From the NCBI RefSeq assembly GCF_004103825.1, contig NZ_RYFI01000023.1:1-64000 (forward strand): DNA of 64,000 bases, written 5' to 3'. Of this stretch, positions 17,232-23,850 are shown piece after piece. A program made the translations under genes and the position numbers. Origin of the DNA: Hansschlegelia zhihuaiae (lineage in GTDB: Bacteria > Pseudomonadota > Alphaproteobacteria > Rhizobiales > Methylopilaceae). The notes under the pieces are model-generated. The model was not told the origin of the DNA and did no database searches. It was given only the letters and a program-made list of their open reading frames with translations. The first letter of the stretch is position 1. Every line of letters begins with the position of its first letter.

Positions 17232-17650
17232 TCCTCCTCGACACCAACGTCGTTTCCGAGGCGATGAAGCCCGAGCCCGACGAGACGGTGCGGGCATGGC
17301 TCGACGAACAGGCCGCCGAGACGCTCTACCTCTCCAGCGTCACGGTCGCCGAACTGATGTTCGGGATCGGCGCGCTTCCCGATGGCAAGCGAAAGGACAG
17401 GCTCACCGCGGCCCTGGATGGCGTGATGGAGTTGTTCGCAGATCGTATCCTGCCGTTCGATACAGGCGCCGCACGACATTATGCCGAACTCGCCGTCAAA
17501 GCCCGCGCCGCCGGAAAGGGCTTTCCGACACCCGACGGCTACATCGCGGCGATCGCAGCCTCGCGAGGTTTCGTCGTCGCCACGCGCGATGCCAGCGCAT
17601 TCGATGCCGCCGGCCTTGAGGTCATCGATCCCTGGAAGGCGGAGCAATGA
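17228..17650 (+). CDS. fitB: FitB/VapC-like PIN-domain toxin
   Basis: 140 aa. All expected PIN acidic residues are visible: D5 (MILLDTN), E42 region (VTVAELMFGIG), D in TPDGYIAA and D in ATRDASAF. PIN toxins of this group are Mg-dependent ribonucleases. Coupled to fitA by a four-base overlap. Confidence 0.9.
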   Translation: MILLDTNVVSEAMKPEPDETVRAWLDEQAAETLYLSSVTVAELMFGIGALPDGKRKDRLTAALDGVMELFADRILPFDTGAARHYAELAVKARAAGKGFPTPDGYIAAIAASRGFVVATRDASAFDAAGLEVIDPWKAEQ

Positions 17651-17931
17651 CGATCCTCACCGGCCACTCGGGTTGAGCCGGGCAAACCGCCGGAAACGGC
17701 TTCGCGGATAACGGACATCACGGTCTCCCGACCGGACGGCCACCCCCGCTTCAAGACGCTGATCCTTGGTCCAGCCGATGGCCTGACGCCATCAACCCTC
17801 AAGGGGTCGGACTACGCATGCGCGTGCCGCCGCTCCGGCTTCGCCGCACGCGGTGATTGCGGCCAGCGGCCGGACTCTTCGGGCGCCTGTCAGCGGGGGA
17901 TGGACCTCCGCTCGAAACAGGAGCCAGGTCG

Positions 17932-18099
17932 ATGTCCTTCCAAACCGCTCATGCGTTCGCCTTCAGCCTCGCCACCACCCTGATGGCCGTCATCGTCATC
18001 TACCGCGCCGGCGACGGCACGCTCTCGGTGACGCCAGCGGCCGAATATGACGGCGATGAAAGCGCAATCGTCGACGAAATCGACCCCTTCGCCTCGTGA
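17932..18099 (+). CDS. Small protein with one membrane/signal segment
   Basis: 55 aa. Residues ~5-22 (TAHAFAFSLATTLMAVIVIY) are a hydrophobic segment; the rest is acidic (EYDGDESAIVDEIDPF). Ribosome-binding site AGGAG 8 bases before the ATG. Function unknown. It follows a 281-base stretch (17651-17931) in which I see no gene, only a GCGTGC/GCACGC inverted repeat around 17822-17850. Confidence 0.55.
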   Translation: MSFQTAHAFAFSLATTLMAVIVIYRAGDGTLSVTPAAEYDGDESAIVDEIDPFAS

Positions 18100-18231
18100 G
18101 GCGAACAGGGTCGCGCCAACGGCGGGCGCCACGCATCCCGGCTCCCGCAGCGGGCTGACATCTGCTACGTTGCTTGCTGCGCCATGGTGGTGGTGGAGGC
18201 GCATCCGTCTGACATTCACGGAGACACCACC

Positions 18232-18672
18232 ATGATCTTCATCGGCATCCTCCTCAGTATCACCGCCATCGGTTTCCTCTGCTGGCTGCTGTTCACACTC
18301 GCCGTCTTCGCGCTTCCATTCTTCGCGGGCGTGACCGCAGGCACCTGGGCCTACGGCACGGGCGCGGGATGGCTCGGCGCGATCCTTGTCGGCTTCGCGG
18401 CCGCAGGATTGACCTTCGGCATCGGCCAGCTCCTGCTCGCCACCGTCCGGCCGACCTGGGGGCGCCTGCTCATCGCCGCCGCGTTCGTCGCCCCGGCCGT
18501 GGTCGCCGGCTTCCATGCCACCCATGGCATCGTGAAGCACACCATGCCGTCCGAGGGCTGGCAGCTTGCCTTCTCGATTGTGGGGGCCATCGCGGTCGGC
18601 ATCGTCGCCTTCGCCCGCATCACCGGAATGGCGGCGCCCGGCCCTTCGACCGGGAACCTGTCCCGCGCCTGA
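18232..18672 (+). CDS. Membrane protein of unknown function
   Basis: 146 aa with about four hydrophobic segments (residues ~3-32, ~42-65, ~75-98, ~108-130). No recognised domain. The start at ATG 18232 is supported by CGGAGA 9 bases upstream and because it begins exactly at the first membrane segment; a longer in-frame start at 18184 adds a hydrophilic leader. Confidence 0.65.
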   Translation: MIFIGILLSITAIGFLCWLLFTLAVFALPFFAGVTAGTWAYGTGAGWLGAILVGFAAAGLTFGIGQLLLATVRPTWGRLLIAAAFVAPAVVAGFHATHGIVKHTMPSEGWQLAFSIVGAIAVGIVAFARITGMAAPGPSTGNLSRA

Positions 18673-19243
18673 CGCTGCAACGTCCGTCCGGCGAACGAGA
18701 CGGCGATATGCCTCGCCGCCCCGTCATCAGGGGCAGTCCTGTAGGGAGGCGGAGACAGTGACCGGCGGCTGTGCCCCCTGTCGCGGCGGGTTGGAGCGCA
18801 TCAAGGGGCGGCACCGAAGGCGCGGCCGAAAGATGTCGGCGCCGAAGCGCCCCGCCAGGGCTGGTGGGACAGGGACATGCGCCTCACGGCCAGGGCCAGG
18901 GTGAGCCCTCACCTGTGATCTCCGGTCAGGTCTCCGTGCGGAGCCCCTGAGCCGCCACCGTCTCCGCCGTCTATCCGTCCAGGGCCCGCTCCAAAACGGC
19001 CTCTTCAATGGCTTGATCTGGCCGAAGGACGGCTTCGCCTCGAGCGCCTGAGCCACAACGGCTGGTCCCGACTTTCTTCCCCTGCCGGCTGCGCCGTCAT
19101 TCCTCGCGAAACAACAAAGTCGCGCCTGCGCCATCCTCCGCTGCGCTGCGGTCGCAAGCGATGTGTCGTCGCTCGCCTCCGGCCTGTCGATCGCCATCGA
19201 GGCCGCAATGGTGCGGGCTCGAAACGGAAAACGGAGACTTATC
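18673..19243. other. 571-base region without a gene
   Basis: No convincing coding sequence on either strand. Two structures are visible. Around 18755-18866 is a GGCGGGTTGGAGCGC ... GCGCCCCGCC hairpin (18785-18799 with 18847-18856) that resembles the GGGTTGGAG part of the three leader elements but has no gene behind it. From about 19057 to 19220 is repeat copy B, similar to 15772-15951. This may be the scar of a gene lost from the block. Confidence 0.5.
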
Positions 19244-19570
19244 ATGGCGACCATCGGCACCTTCAAGAAGACCGGCTCGAACGAATTCACCGGCGAAATC
19301 GTCACCCTCAGCGTCCAGGCCAAGGGCGTGCGTATCGTCCCCGACCTGCGCGCCAGCGGCGAGAACGCCCCCAGCCACCGGGTTCTGGTCGGCCGCGCCG
19401 AGATCGGCGCCGCCTGGTCCAAGCGCTCCAACGAGGGCCGCGACTATCTGGGCCTCAAGCTCGACGATCCGAGCTTCAACGCTCCGATCTACGCCAACCT
19501 CTTCGATGACGAAGACGGCGAGGGCTACTCGCTGATCTGGTCCCGCCCCAATGGCCGCCGCGGAGACTGA
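19244..19570 (+). CDS. DUF736 protein (first of two in the window)
   Basis: 108 aa. It matches DUF736 over its whole length: IGTFKKTGSNEFTGEIVTLSVQAKGVRIVPD, then GAAWSKRSNEGRDYLGLKLDDPSFNAPIYANLF and SLIWSRP. The family is common on plasmids and ICEs of alphaproteobacteria and has no established function; a single-strand or RNA-binding role has been guessed. A related but clearly diverged copy lies at 24979 inside the tra block. Ribosome-binding site CGGAGA 8 bases before the ATG; a perfect terminator hairpin follows. Confidence 0.85.
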   Translation: MATIGTFKKTGSNEFTGEIVTLSVQAKGVRIVPDLRASGENAPSHRVLVGRAEIGAAWSKRSNEGRDYLGLKLDDPSFNAPIYANLFDDEDGEGYSLIWSRPNGRRGD

Positions 19571-19583
19571 GGCGGCGCCACGA

Positions 19584-19607
19584 GGCCCCGGCCGAAAGGC
19601 CGGGGCC
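19584..19607 (+). terminator. Perfect GC hairpin after DUF736
   Basis: GGCCCCGGCC (19584-19593) pairs fully with GGCCGGGGCC (19598-19607) around a GAAA tetraloop. It is 13 bases after the stop, followed by CGCCTTCATATAG rather than a T-run. About 230 bases to the next gene hold no other gene. Confidence 0.7.
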
Positions 19608-19782
19608 GCCTTCATATAGTCGGATCACACCGAAGACGCACCGTCTGGATTTACTGCGAAAGCCAGTCCGCAGAACCCTCGTTTCATTGGCGACAACGGT
19701 TCGAGTGCGCGAATCAGTAAGTCGGCGCCAACGCAACACGGCCATCCGACCTGGTCTTTAAGCTGGCGGAAATGGGCTAGAG

Positions 19783-19797
19783 CGACTAAATTAGTCG
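19783..19797. promoter_or_regulatory. Palindrome CGACTAA-A-TTAGTCG, candidate XRE operator
   Basis: A perfect 7+1+7 palindrome 44 bases before the XRE gene, in an otherwise GC-rich region. Its position and shape suit a dimeric XRE repressor, and the AT-rich centre could also overlap a -10 or -35. Confidence 0.65.
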
Positions 19798-19829
19798 TAG
19801 TTCTGGAGCGCGCGCCGGTCGCGATGGGA

Positions 19830-19849
19830 GGTGATCATGCATGATCACC
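19830..19849 (+). promoter_or_regulatory. Perfect 20-base palindrome over the XRE start codon
   Basis: GGTGATCATGCATGATCACC is self-complementary along its full length and contains the ATG at 19841 and the 3' half of the ribosome-binding site GGAGGTGA. It could be a second repressor site or, in the mRNA, a hairpin that hides the start codon. Confidence 0.6.
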
Positions 19850-20107
19850 GCCCGACAATCCCGGGCCGCACGCGCGTTGCTGGGTTGGACGCAGGAGACG
19901 CTCGCTGACAAGGCCCGCATATCGCTGACAGCTCTCAAACGCCTCGAATCCGAAAGCGGACTCGATGTGTATGAGACGACACGCGATCAGGCACGCAGGG
20001 CCTTGGAAGCTGCTGGCATCGTCTTTCTGTCGACCGACCGAGGGCAAGGAGTGCTGCTGGTCGATGATCGCGGAAACAAGCCGAACCGATCTACCGGCCT
20101 ACGCTGA
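19841..20107 (+). CDS. XRE-family repressor-like HTH protein
   Basis: 88 aa. Residues ~5-55 (SRAARALLGWTQETLADKARISLTALKRLESES) are an XRE helix-turn-helix; a short beta tail follows (GIVFLSTDRGQGVLLVDDRG). Very strong ribosome-binding site GGAGGTGA six bases before the ATG. Two palindromes just upstream suggest self-regulation. In ICEMlSymR7A an XRE protein (QseC) controls the antiactivator QseM; here the XRE gene is followed on the same strand by a QseM-like gene, so a similar switch is plausible although the gene arrangement differs. Confidence 0.85.
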   Translation: MITARQSRAARALLGWTQETLADKARISLTALKRLESESGLDVYETTRDQARRALEAAGIVFLSTDRGQGVLLVDDRGNKPNRSTGLR

Positions 20108-20203
20108 CCTGCGGGCAGCCAGGCTCCTCGTCATTCGCACTGGCTCCATTTCGGACCAAACTTGGTTAATAGACAGGCGTCGCGTATCCGCCGAGTCTGC
20201 ACC

Positions 20204-20464
20204 ATGATCGAACCATTCCAGGACATCGCGCCGTCGGGGCAATATCTCACCGACTACGACAAGTCGCACGTCAAACTCTACATGCGCTTGCTCGATGCAG
20301 CCGCTGACGGCGCGCATTGGGAGGAAGCCGTGCGGGTGCTGTTCGGCCTCGATCCCGCCCTTGAGCCGGAGCGCTGCCGACGCATCCACGACAGTCATCT
20401 CGATCGCGCCCGCTGGATGACACACACCGGCTATCGGCACCTCCTGCGACCGACCCACGGCTGA
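20204..20464 (+). CDS. Single-domain DUF2285 protein, QseM-like antiactivator candidate
   Basis: 86 aa. Residues ~25-84 follow the DUF2285 pattern seen in the larger protein at 20813: AADGAHWEEAVRVLFGLDP...CRRIHDSHLDRARWMTHTGYRHLL lines up with DGRMNGATYREIAIAIYGA...LRDAVIAFVEGGMTLINGGYLHLL. In ICEMlSymR7A the antiactivator QseM is a small protein of this type that binds the activators FseA and TraR and blocks transfer. Its place between an XRE gene and the FseA-like gene supports that role. No experimental identity is claimed. Confidence 0.7.
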   Translation: MIEPFQDIAPSGQYLTDYDKSHVKLYMRLLDAAADGAHWEEAVRVLFGLDPALEPERCRRIHDSHLDRARWMTHTGYRHLLRPTHG

Positions 20465-20592
20465 CAGGTTCGCTAACCGGCGTGATGCCTTTTCGACATC
20501 GCGCGATGCCCTCCCCCGGGCTTCCAACACCATCTCCGTGTAGCGAACAGTGCACGCTCGACTTGCGCGCACCACGCGGGAGAGTTGATGCG

Positions 20593-20847
20593 ATGAGGCC
20601 CGATACATCAAATTGGCGAGACGACCGCAGCTACGACTTCTTCGATACTCTGCCGATCGAAGGCCTCGCCTGGGAATGCCTTCGTAGATACCAGCCTTAT
20701 CAGGCCGATTACGCCAGCCTGCTCAATGCCCGCGCCGAGACTCAGCCGCTGCCTGACGCCATGCAGCAGCGCTGGGGGTTGCGATTTCCCCGCAAGACCA
20801 GGTCGTTCCGCCATGCAGCAACAGGTGGTGTGGTCGTCGTCGAATGA
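20593..20847 (+). CDS. fseA: DUF6499 protein, N-terminal part of an FseA-like excision activator
   Basis: 84 aa in its own frame. WRDDRSYDFFDTLPIEGLAWECLRRYQPYQADYASL is the DUF6499 signature, ending WGLRF. In ICEMlSymR7A the equivalent (Msi172) is joined to the following DUF2285 protein (Msi171) by programmed +1 frameshifting to make FseA, the activator of the excisionase gene. Here the next frame is also +1, and a TTT-CCC-C slip site lies at 20785-20791. Read through, the product would be about 253 aa. A perfect GTTCGCTA/TAGCGAAC inverted repeat (20468-20475 and 20541-20548) lies upstream. Confidence 0.85.
   Translation: MRPDTSNWRDDRSYDFFDTLPIEGLAWECLRRYQPYQADYASLLNARAETQPLPDAMQQRWGLRFPRKTRSFRHAATGGVVVVE
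20785..20791 (+). other. Candidate programmed +1 frameshift site (TTT CCC C)
   Basis: In the DUF6499 frame the codons are CGA TTT CCC CGC. A proline tRNA slipping from CCC to the overlapping CCC one base on enters the DUF2285 frame (next codon GCA) and gives ...RWGLRFP-ARPGRSAM..., which keeps the usual fused layout 'WGLRF...VVW' of this family. Confidence 0.65.
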
Positions 20848-21355
20848 CCCCGCCGTCCTCTTTCTGACAACTCGGCCGAGCTTTCTGCCTTCTGCTTCAA
20901 ACAGCCTCACCGACCTGTTCGTCGCGGGGCGTGACGGTCCCGAAGGATCATATTCCGGTCTTCCCGACCATAACCTCCAGGTCCTCTTTCTTCCGGGCAC
21001 ATCCCCATACGATCAACTTGCGGCGGTCATCCCCATCGATGACGACATCCTCGATCGTATCGATGCGCTGACACGCCTCTCGCGCGCCTGGCTCCAACGT
21101 CCGCCGCTGCGCGACACGCGCATGACTGTCGAACAGCGCCGCCGCTTTCGCCTCAAACTCCGCGCCGCCGATGGTCGCATGAACGGCGCGACCTATCGCG
21201 AGATCGCCATCGCAATCTATGGCGCGGCGCGTATCGACCCCGAACCTTGGAAGACATCGCCCCTGCGTGATGCCGTGATCGCCTTCGTCGAAGGCGGAAT
21301 GACGCTCATCAATGGCGGCTATCTGCACCTGCTTCGGCATCGCCGTCGCACCTAG
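20813..21355 (+). CDS. fseA: DUF2285 protein, C-terminal part of the FseA-like activator
   Basis: 180 aa if started at ATG 20813, but the frame is open from 20726 or earlier and the ATG has no good ribosome-binding site, as expected if it is normally entered by frameshift. Residues ~100-175 are the DUF2285 helix-turn-helix-like domain (LRDTRMTVEQRRRFRLKLRAADGRMNGATYREIAIAIYG...WKTSPLRDAVIAFVEGGMTLINGGYLHLL). The first half (QVVWSSSNDPAVLFLTTRP) corresponds to the linker region that follows DUF6499 in fused family members. Expected role: activation of the excisionase promoter just downstream. Confidence 0.85.
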   Translation: MQQQVVWSSSNDPAVLFLTTRPSFLPSASNSLTDLFVAGRDGPEGSYSGLPDHNLQVLFLPGTSPYDQLAAVIPIDDDILDRIDALTRLSRAWLQRPPLRDTRMTVEQRRRFRLKLRAADGRMNGATYREIAIAIYGAARIDPEPWKTSPLRDAVIAFVEGGMTLINGGYLHLLRHRRRT

Positions 21356-21370
21356 CCTGTGCGAACGGCA

Positions 21371-21411
21371 GGGGTGGGAAATTTAGCCATCCCAAGTCCC
21401 CCATCCACCCC
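21371..21411. promoter_or_regulatory. Inverted repeat upstream of the excisionase gene
   Basis: GGGGTGG (21371-21377) and CCACCCC (21405-21411) flank AAATTTAGCC and a C-rich stretch, about 80 bases before the RdfS-like ATG. It is a candidate FseA or RdfS binding site; no clear -35 is present, as expected of an activator-dependent promoter. Confidence 0.4.
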
Positions 21412-21491
21412 GCCGACGGTTCTCCGCCACCGTGGTCGCTGCCAGCCGCTGATCGCCAGCGGCCCCCAGCAACCCCACGGAGGCCCGCCCC

Positions 21492-21773
21492 ATGCGACCC
21501 GATACCGCCGCGCTCCCGCCACGCTATTTGCGGACCAAGGAAGCCGCTGAATTTCTCAGCCTGTCCGCGCGCACCCTCGAAAAGCACCGCACCTACGGCA
21601 CTGGCCCGGCCTATCGCAAACTCGGCGGGCGCGTCGTCTATTCCGTCGACGATCTTGAAACCTGGGCCGATCGCGGCGCCGTGACCTCGACGTCCGATCC
21701 GCGCGGTTCCGTGCTTCCAGCAAAACGCCAGACGCTGCCGACCGGCCAGATCGCCGGCCGATACGCACGCTGA
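21492..21773 (+). CDS. rdfS: Excisionase-type HTH protein (RdfS-like recombination directionality factor)
   Basis: 93 aa. Residues ~12-60 (RYLRTKEAAEFLSLSARTLEKHRTYGTGPAYRKLGGRVVYSVDDLETWAD) are a winged MerR/excisionase-type helix-turn-helix. In ICEMlSymR7A rdfS lies directly upstream of the repA-parA-traF-relaxase genes and is driven by FseA; the same order is present here. RdfS makes the integrase excise the element and also stimulates the downstream transfer genes. The integrase itself is outside the window. Ribosome-binding site CGGAGG 11 bases before the ATG. Confidence 0.8.
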   Translation: MRPDTAALPPRYLRTKEAAEFLSLSARTLEKHRTYGTGPAYRKLGGRVVYSVDDLETWADRGAVTSTSDPRGSVLPAKRQTLPTGQIAGRYAR

Positions 21774-21794
21774 TCGTGGCCGGTCCCTTTCACG

Positions 21795-22952
21795 GTGGTG
21801 CGGCGTCGTGACCCTTCGGAGCGTGGGCAGCTCGACCTGTTTCGCGCGCTCCCCGGTGACTTCGCGCCACGAGACGCGCAGGATCTCATGGCCTATCCCT
21901 TCTTCTCCCTTTCCAAGTCGCACCGCATCGCGCCGATCGATTTTTCGGCCGGCGACGTCTCCATCCGGGTCGAGGCCATTCCCGATCATGGCATGGCCAC
22001 GATCTGGGACGCCGACATCCTGATCTGGGCCGCCAGCCAGATCGTCGAGGCCCGCGACGCCGGGCTGCGCACCTCGCGCCTTATGGCGGCGACACCCTAT
22101 GAGATCCTCACCTATGTCGGTCGCGGCACATCCATGCGCGACTATCAACGGCTCAAGGCCGCGCTGGACCGGCTGCAATCGACCACCATCTCAACCTCGA
22201 TCCGTCAGCCAGCCGAAGGCCGCCGTCACCGCTTCTCGTGGATCAACGAGTGGCAAGAGCGCACAGATCGCCAAGGGCGGCCGGACGGCATCGAACTCAT
22301 CGTCCCCGATTGGTTCTACAAGGCCGTCCTCGACGACGCGCTCATCCTCACCATCGACCCGGCCTATTTCCACCTCACCGGCGGCCTCGATCGCTGGCTC
22401 TACCGCATCGTGCGCAAGCACGGCGGCCGCCAGCGCGGCGGTTGGCGCTTCGACCTGCGACACCTCCATCTCAAATCCGGCAGCCTGTCGCCGTTCAAAC
22501 GCTTCGCCTTCGAACTGCGCGACATCGTGCGGCGCCAGCCGCTGCCCGGCTACGTCGTCTCGCTCGAGGTGGAAATCGGCGGCCGCACGCTGCTCGCATT
22601 CGAGCCGGTGGCGACCTGTGGAAAACCTGTGGATGCGGTCGTGCTATCGGGAACCCGCACTATCGTGCCATCGGGAACCCGAGGCTCGTGCCATCAGGAA
22701 CCCAAACCGGCCTCAACCTCTGGAAATCGCAGGCGGATTCGCGCCCTTAACTTAGACTCTAACCAAGAATCTAACTTTGAAGAGCGCGCGCGCGATGTGG
22801 AAAACCTCATCCGCACCGCCGCAACCAACCTCCGCGCCACCGGCAAATCACCGCTCCGGGGCGCTCCTACGGCCCCGATGGGCCGTCAGGAGAGCGAGCC
22901 AGTCGTCACCGATCAGCTTCCGCTCAGTGACCGGCCCGGCGGTGCGCGATGA
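21795..22952 (+). CDS. repA: Replication initiator protein RepA
   Basis: 385 aa from GTG 21795. Residues ~10-280 match alphaproteobacterial RepA (LDLFRALPGDFAPRDAQDLMAYPFFSLSKSHR, RGTSMRDYQRLKAALDRLQSTTI, FHLTGGLDRWLYRIVRKHGG, SLEVEIGGRTLLAFEPV), a winged-helix initiator. The last ~100 residues are low-complexity because the DNA there carries iteron-like repeats, DnaA-box-like sites and an AT-rich stretch. It probably allows limited rolling or theta replication of the excised circle and so protects the element from loss. The stop overlaps parA by ATGA. Confidence 0.85.
   Translation: MVRRRDPSERGQLDLFRALPGDFAPRDAQDLMAYPFFSLSKSHRIAPIDFSAGDVSIRVEAIPDHGMATIWDADILIWAASQIVEARDAGLRTSRLMAATPYEILTYVGRGTSMRDYQRLKAALDRLQSTTISTSIRQPAEGRRHRFSWINEWQERTDRQGRPDGIELIVPDWFYKAVLDDALILTIDPAYFHLTGGLDRWLYRIVRKHGGRQRGGWRFDLRHLHLKSGSLSPFKRFAFELRDIVRRQPLPGYVVSLEVEIGGRTLLAFEPVATCGKPVDAVVLSGTRTIVPSGTRGSCHQEPKPASTSGNRRRIRALNLDSNQESNFEERARDVENLIRTAATNLRATGKSPLRGAPTAPMGRQESEPVVTDQLPLSDRPGGAR
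22617..22804. other. Candidate intragenic replication origin (iterons, DnaA-like boxes, AT-rich stretch)
   Basis: Three direct repeats TCGTGCYATCRGGAACCC at 22639-22656, 22663-22680 and 22686-22703 (spacing 24 and 23 bases). DnaA-box-like TGTGGAAAA at 22617-22625 and 22796-22804 and TGTGGATGC at 22628-22636. An AT-rich run at about 22747-22782 contains the near repeats AGACTCTAAC and AGAATCTAAC. Together these are the usual parts of an iteron origin, here within the 3' part of repA. Confidence 0.7.
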
Positions 22953-23602
22953 TCGTCGCGTTCCTCAATCAGAAAGGTGGCGTCGGCAAGACGACGTTGG
23001 CGCTCAACCTCGCCGGTGAACTCGCCGGGCGCGGCGGGCGCGTCACCCTGATCGATGCCGATCCGCAGGGATCGGCGCTCGACTGGTCTGAGCAACGCAG
23101 CCATGAGGGCCTGCCGCGCCTGTTCGGCGTCGTCGGCCTGGCGCGCGATACGCTCCACCGCGAAGCGCCCGAGCTGGCACGCGATGTCGACCATGTCGTC
23201 ATCGACGGCCCGCCGCGCGTCGCCGGCCTCATGCGCTCCGCGCTCCTCGCCGCCGACCTCGTTCTGATCCCCGTGCAGCCGTCGCCACTCGACGGCTGGG
23301 CCTCCGCCGAGATGCTGGCGCTGCTGCGCGAAGCACGCATCTATCGCCCGCAGCTCGTCGCCCGCTTCCTGCTCAATCGCTGCGCTGCACGCACCATCCT
23401 CGCACGCGAGACGGCCGAGACTCTGGCCGATCACGATCCGCCGCTCCTCGCCACCACCATAGGCCAGCGCATCGCCTTCGCTGCCGCCGCGCAAACTGGC
23501 CGCCTGGTCGCCGAACTCGACGACGCGGCATCGGCCGCGAACGAAATCACGGCGCTCACTGACGAACTCCTCCGTCTTCGCATCGAGCGGAGCGCACCAT
23601 GA
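22949..23602 (+). CDS. parA: ParA-family ATPase
   Basis: 217 aa. Deviant Walker A KGGVGKTT at residues ~9-16, IDADPQGSALDW at ~38-49, and VVIDGPP at ~85-91, all typical of the short plasmid ParA type (ParA Ib) that lacks an N-terminal HTH. It segregates or positions DNA by ATP-driven polymerisation on the nucleoid. Overlaps repA and the next small gene by four bases each, so repA-parA-partner form one unit. Confidence 0.9.
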   Translation: MIVAFLNQKGGVGKTTLALNLAGELAGRGGRVTLIDADPQGSALDWSEQRSHEGLPRLFGVVGLARDTLHREAPELARDVDHVVIDGPPRVAGLMRSALLAADLVLIPVQPSPLDGWASAEMLALLREARIYRPQLVARFLLNRCAARTILARETAETLADHDPPLLATTIGQRIAFAAAAQTGRLVAELDDAASAANEITALTDELLRLRIERSAP

Positions 23603-23850
23603 ACGAGCGATCCACCCGTCGCGGCTTCGCCTCACGTCCCGCCGATCCCGAACAGTGGATCAAAGCGGCCGACAGCGCGCCGCGCGCAGCTGATCTGTCC
23701 GCCTTTACCGCCAGGCTCACCATCGACGTGACGCCGGAAATGCGCGGGCGGATCAAGATCGCCGCGTTCGGGCGCGGCGTCACCGTCGCCGACATGCTGC
23801 GCGAGCTGCTCGCGCGCGAATTCCCACCGACCCAAGGAGACCCTTCATGA
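23599..23850 (+). CDS. Ribbon-helix-helix-like ParA partner protein
   Basis: 83 aa. The C-terminal ~45 residues (FTARLTIDVTPEMRGRIKIAAFGRGVTVADMLRELLAREF) have the strand-helix-helix pattern of ribbon-helix-helix proteins. In short ParA systems the partner gene directly downstream encodes the centromere-binding protein, and this gene is in that place with an ATGA overlap. The N-terminal part is flexible and Arg/Ala/Pro-rich. Confidence 0.75.
   Translation: MNERSTRRGFASRPADPEQWIKAADSAPRAADLSAFTARLTIDVTPEMRGRIKIAAFGRGVTVADMLRELLAREFPPTQGDPS

Noticed and set aside
18727-19431. Minus-strand frame spanning the gene-free region and DUF736
   Set aside because: Its part opposite DUF736 is a shadow and the rest has no start signal or recognisable domain; the region looks non-coding.
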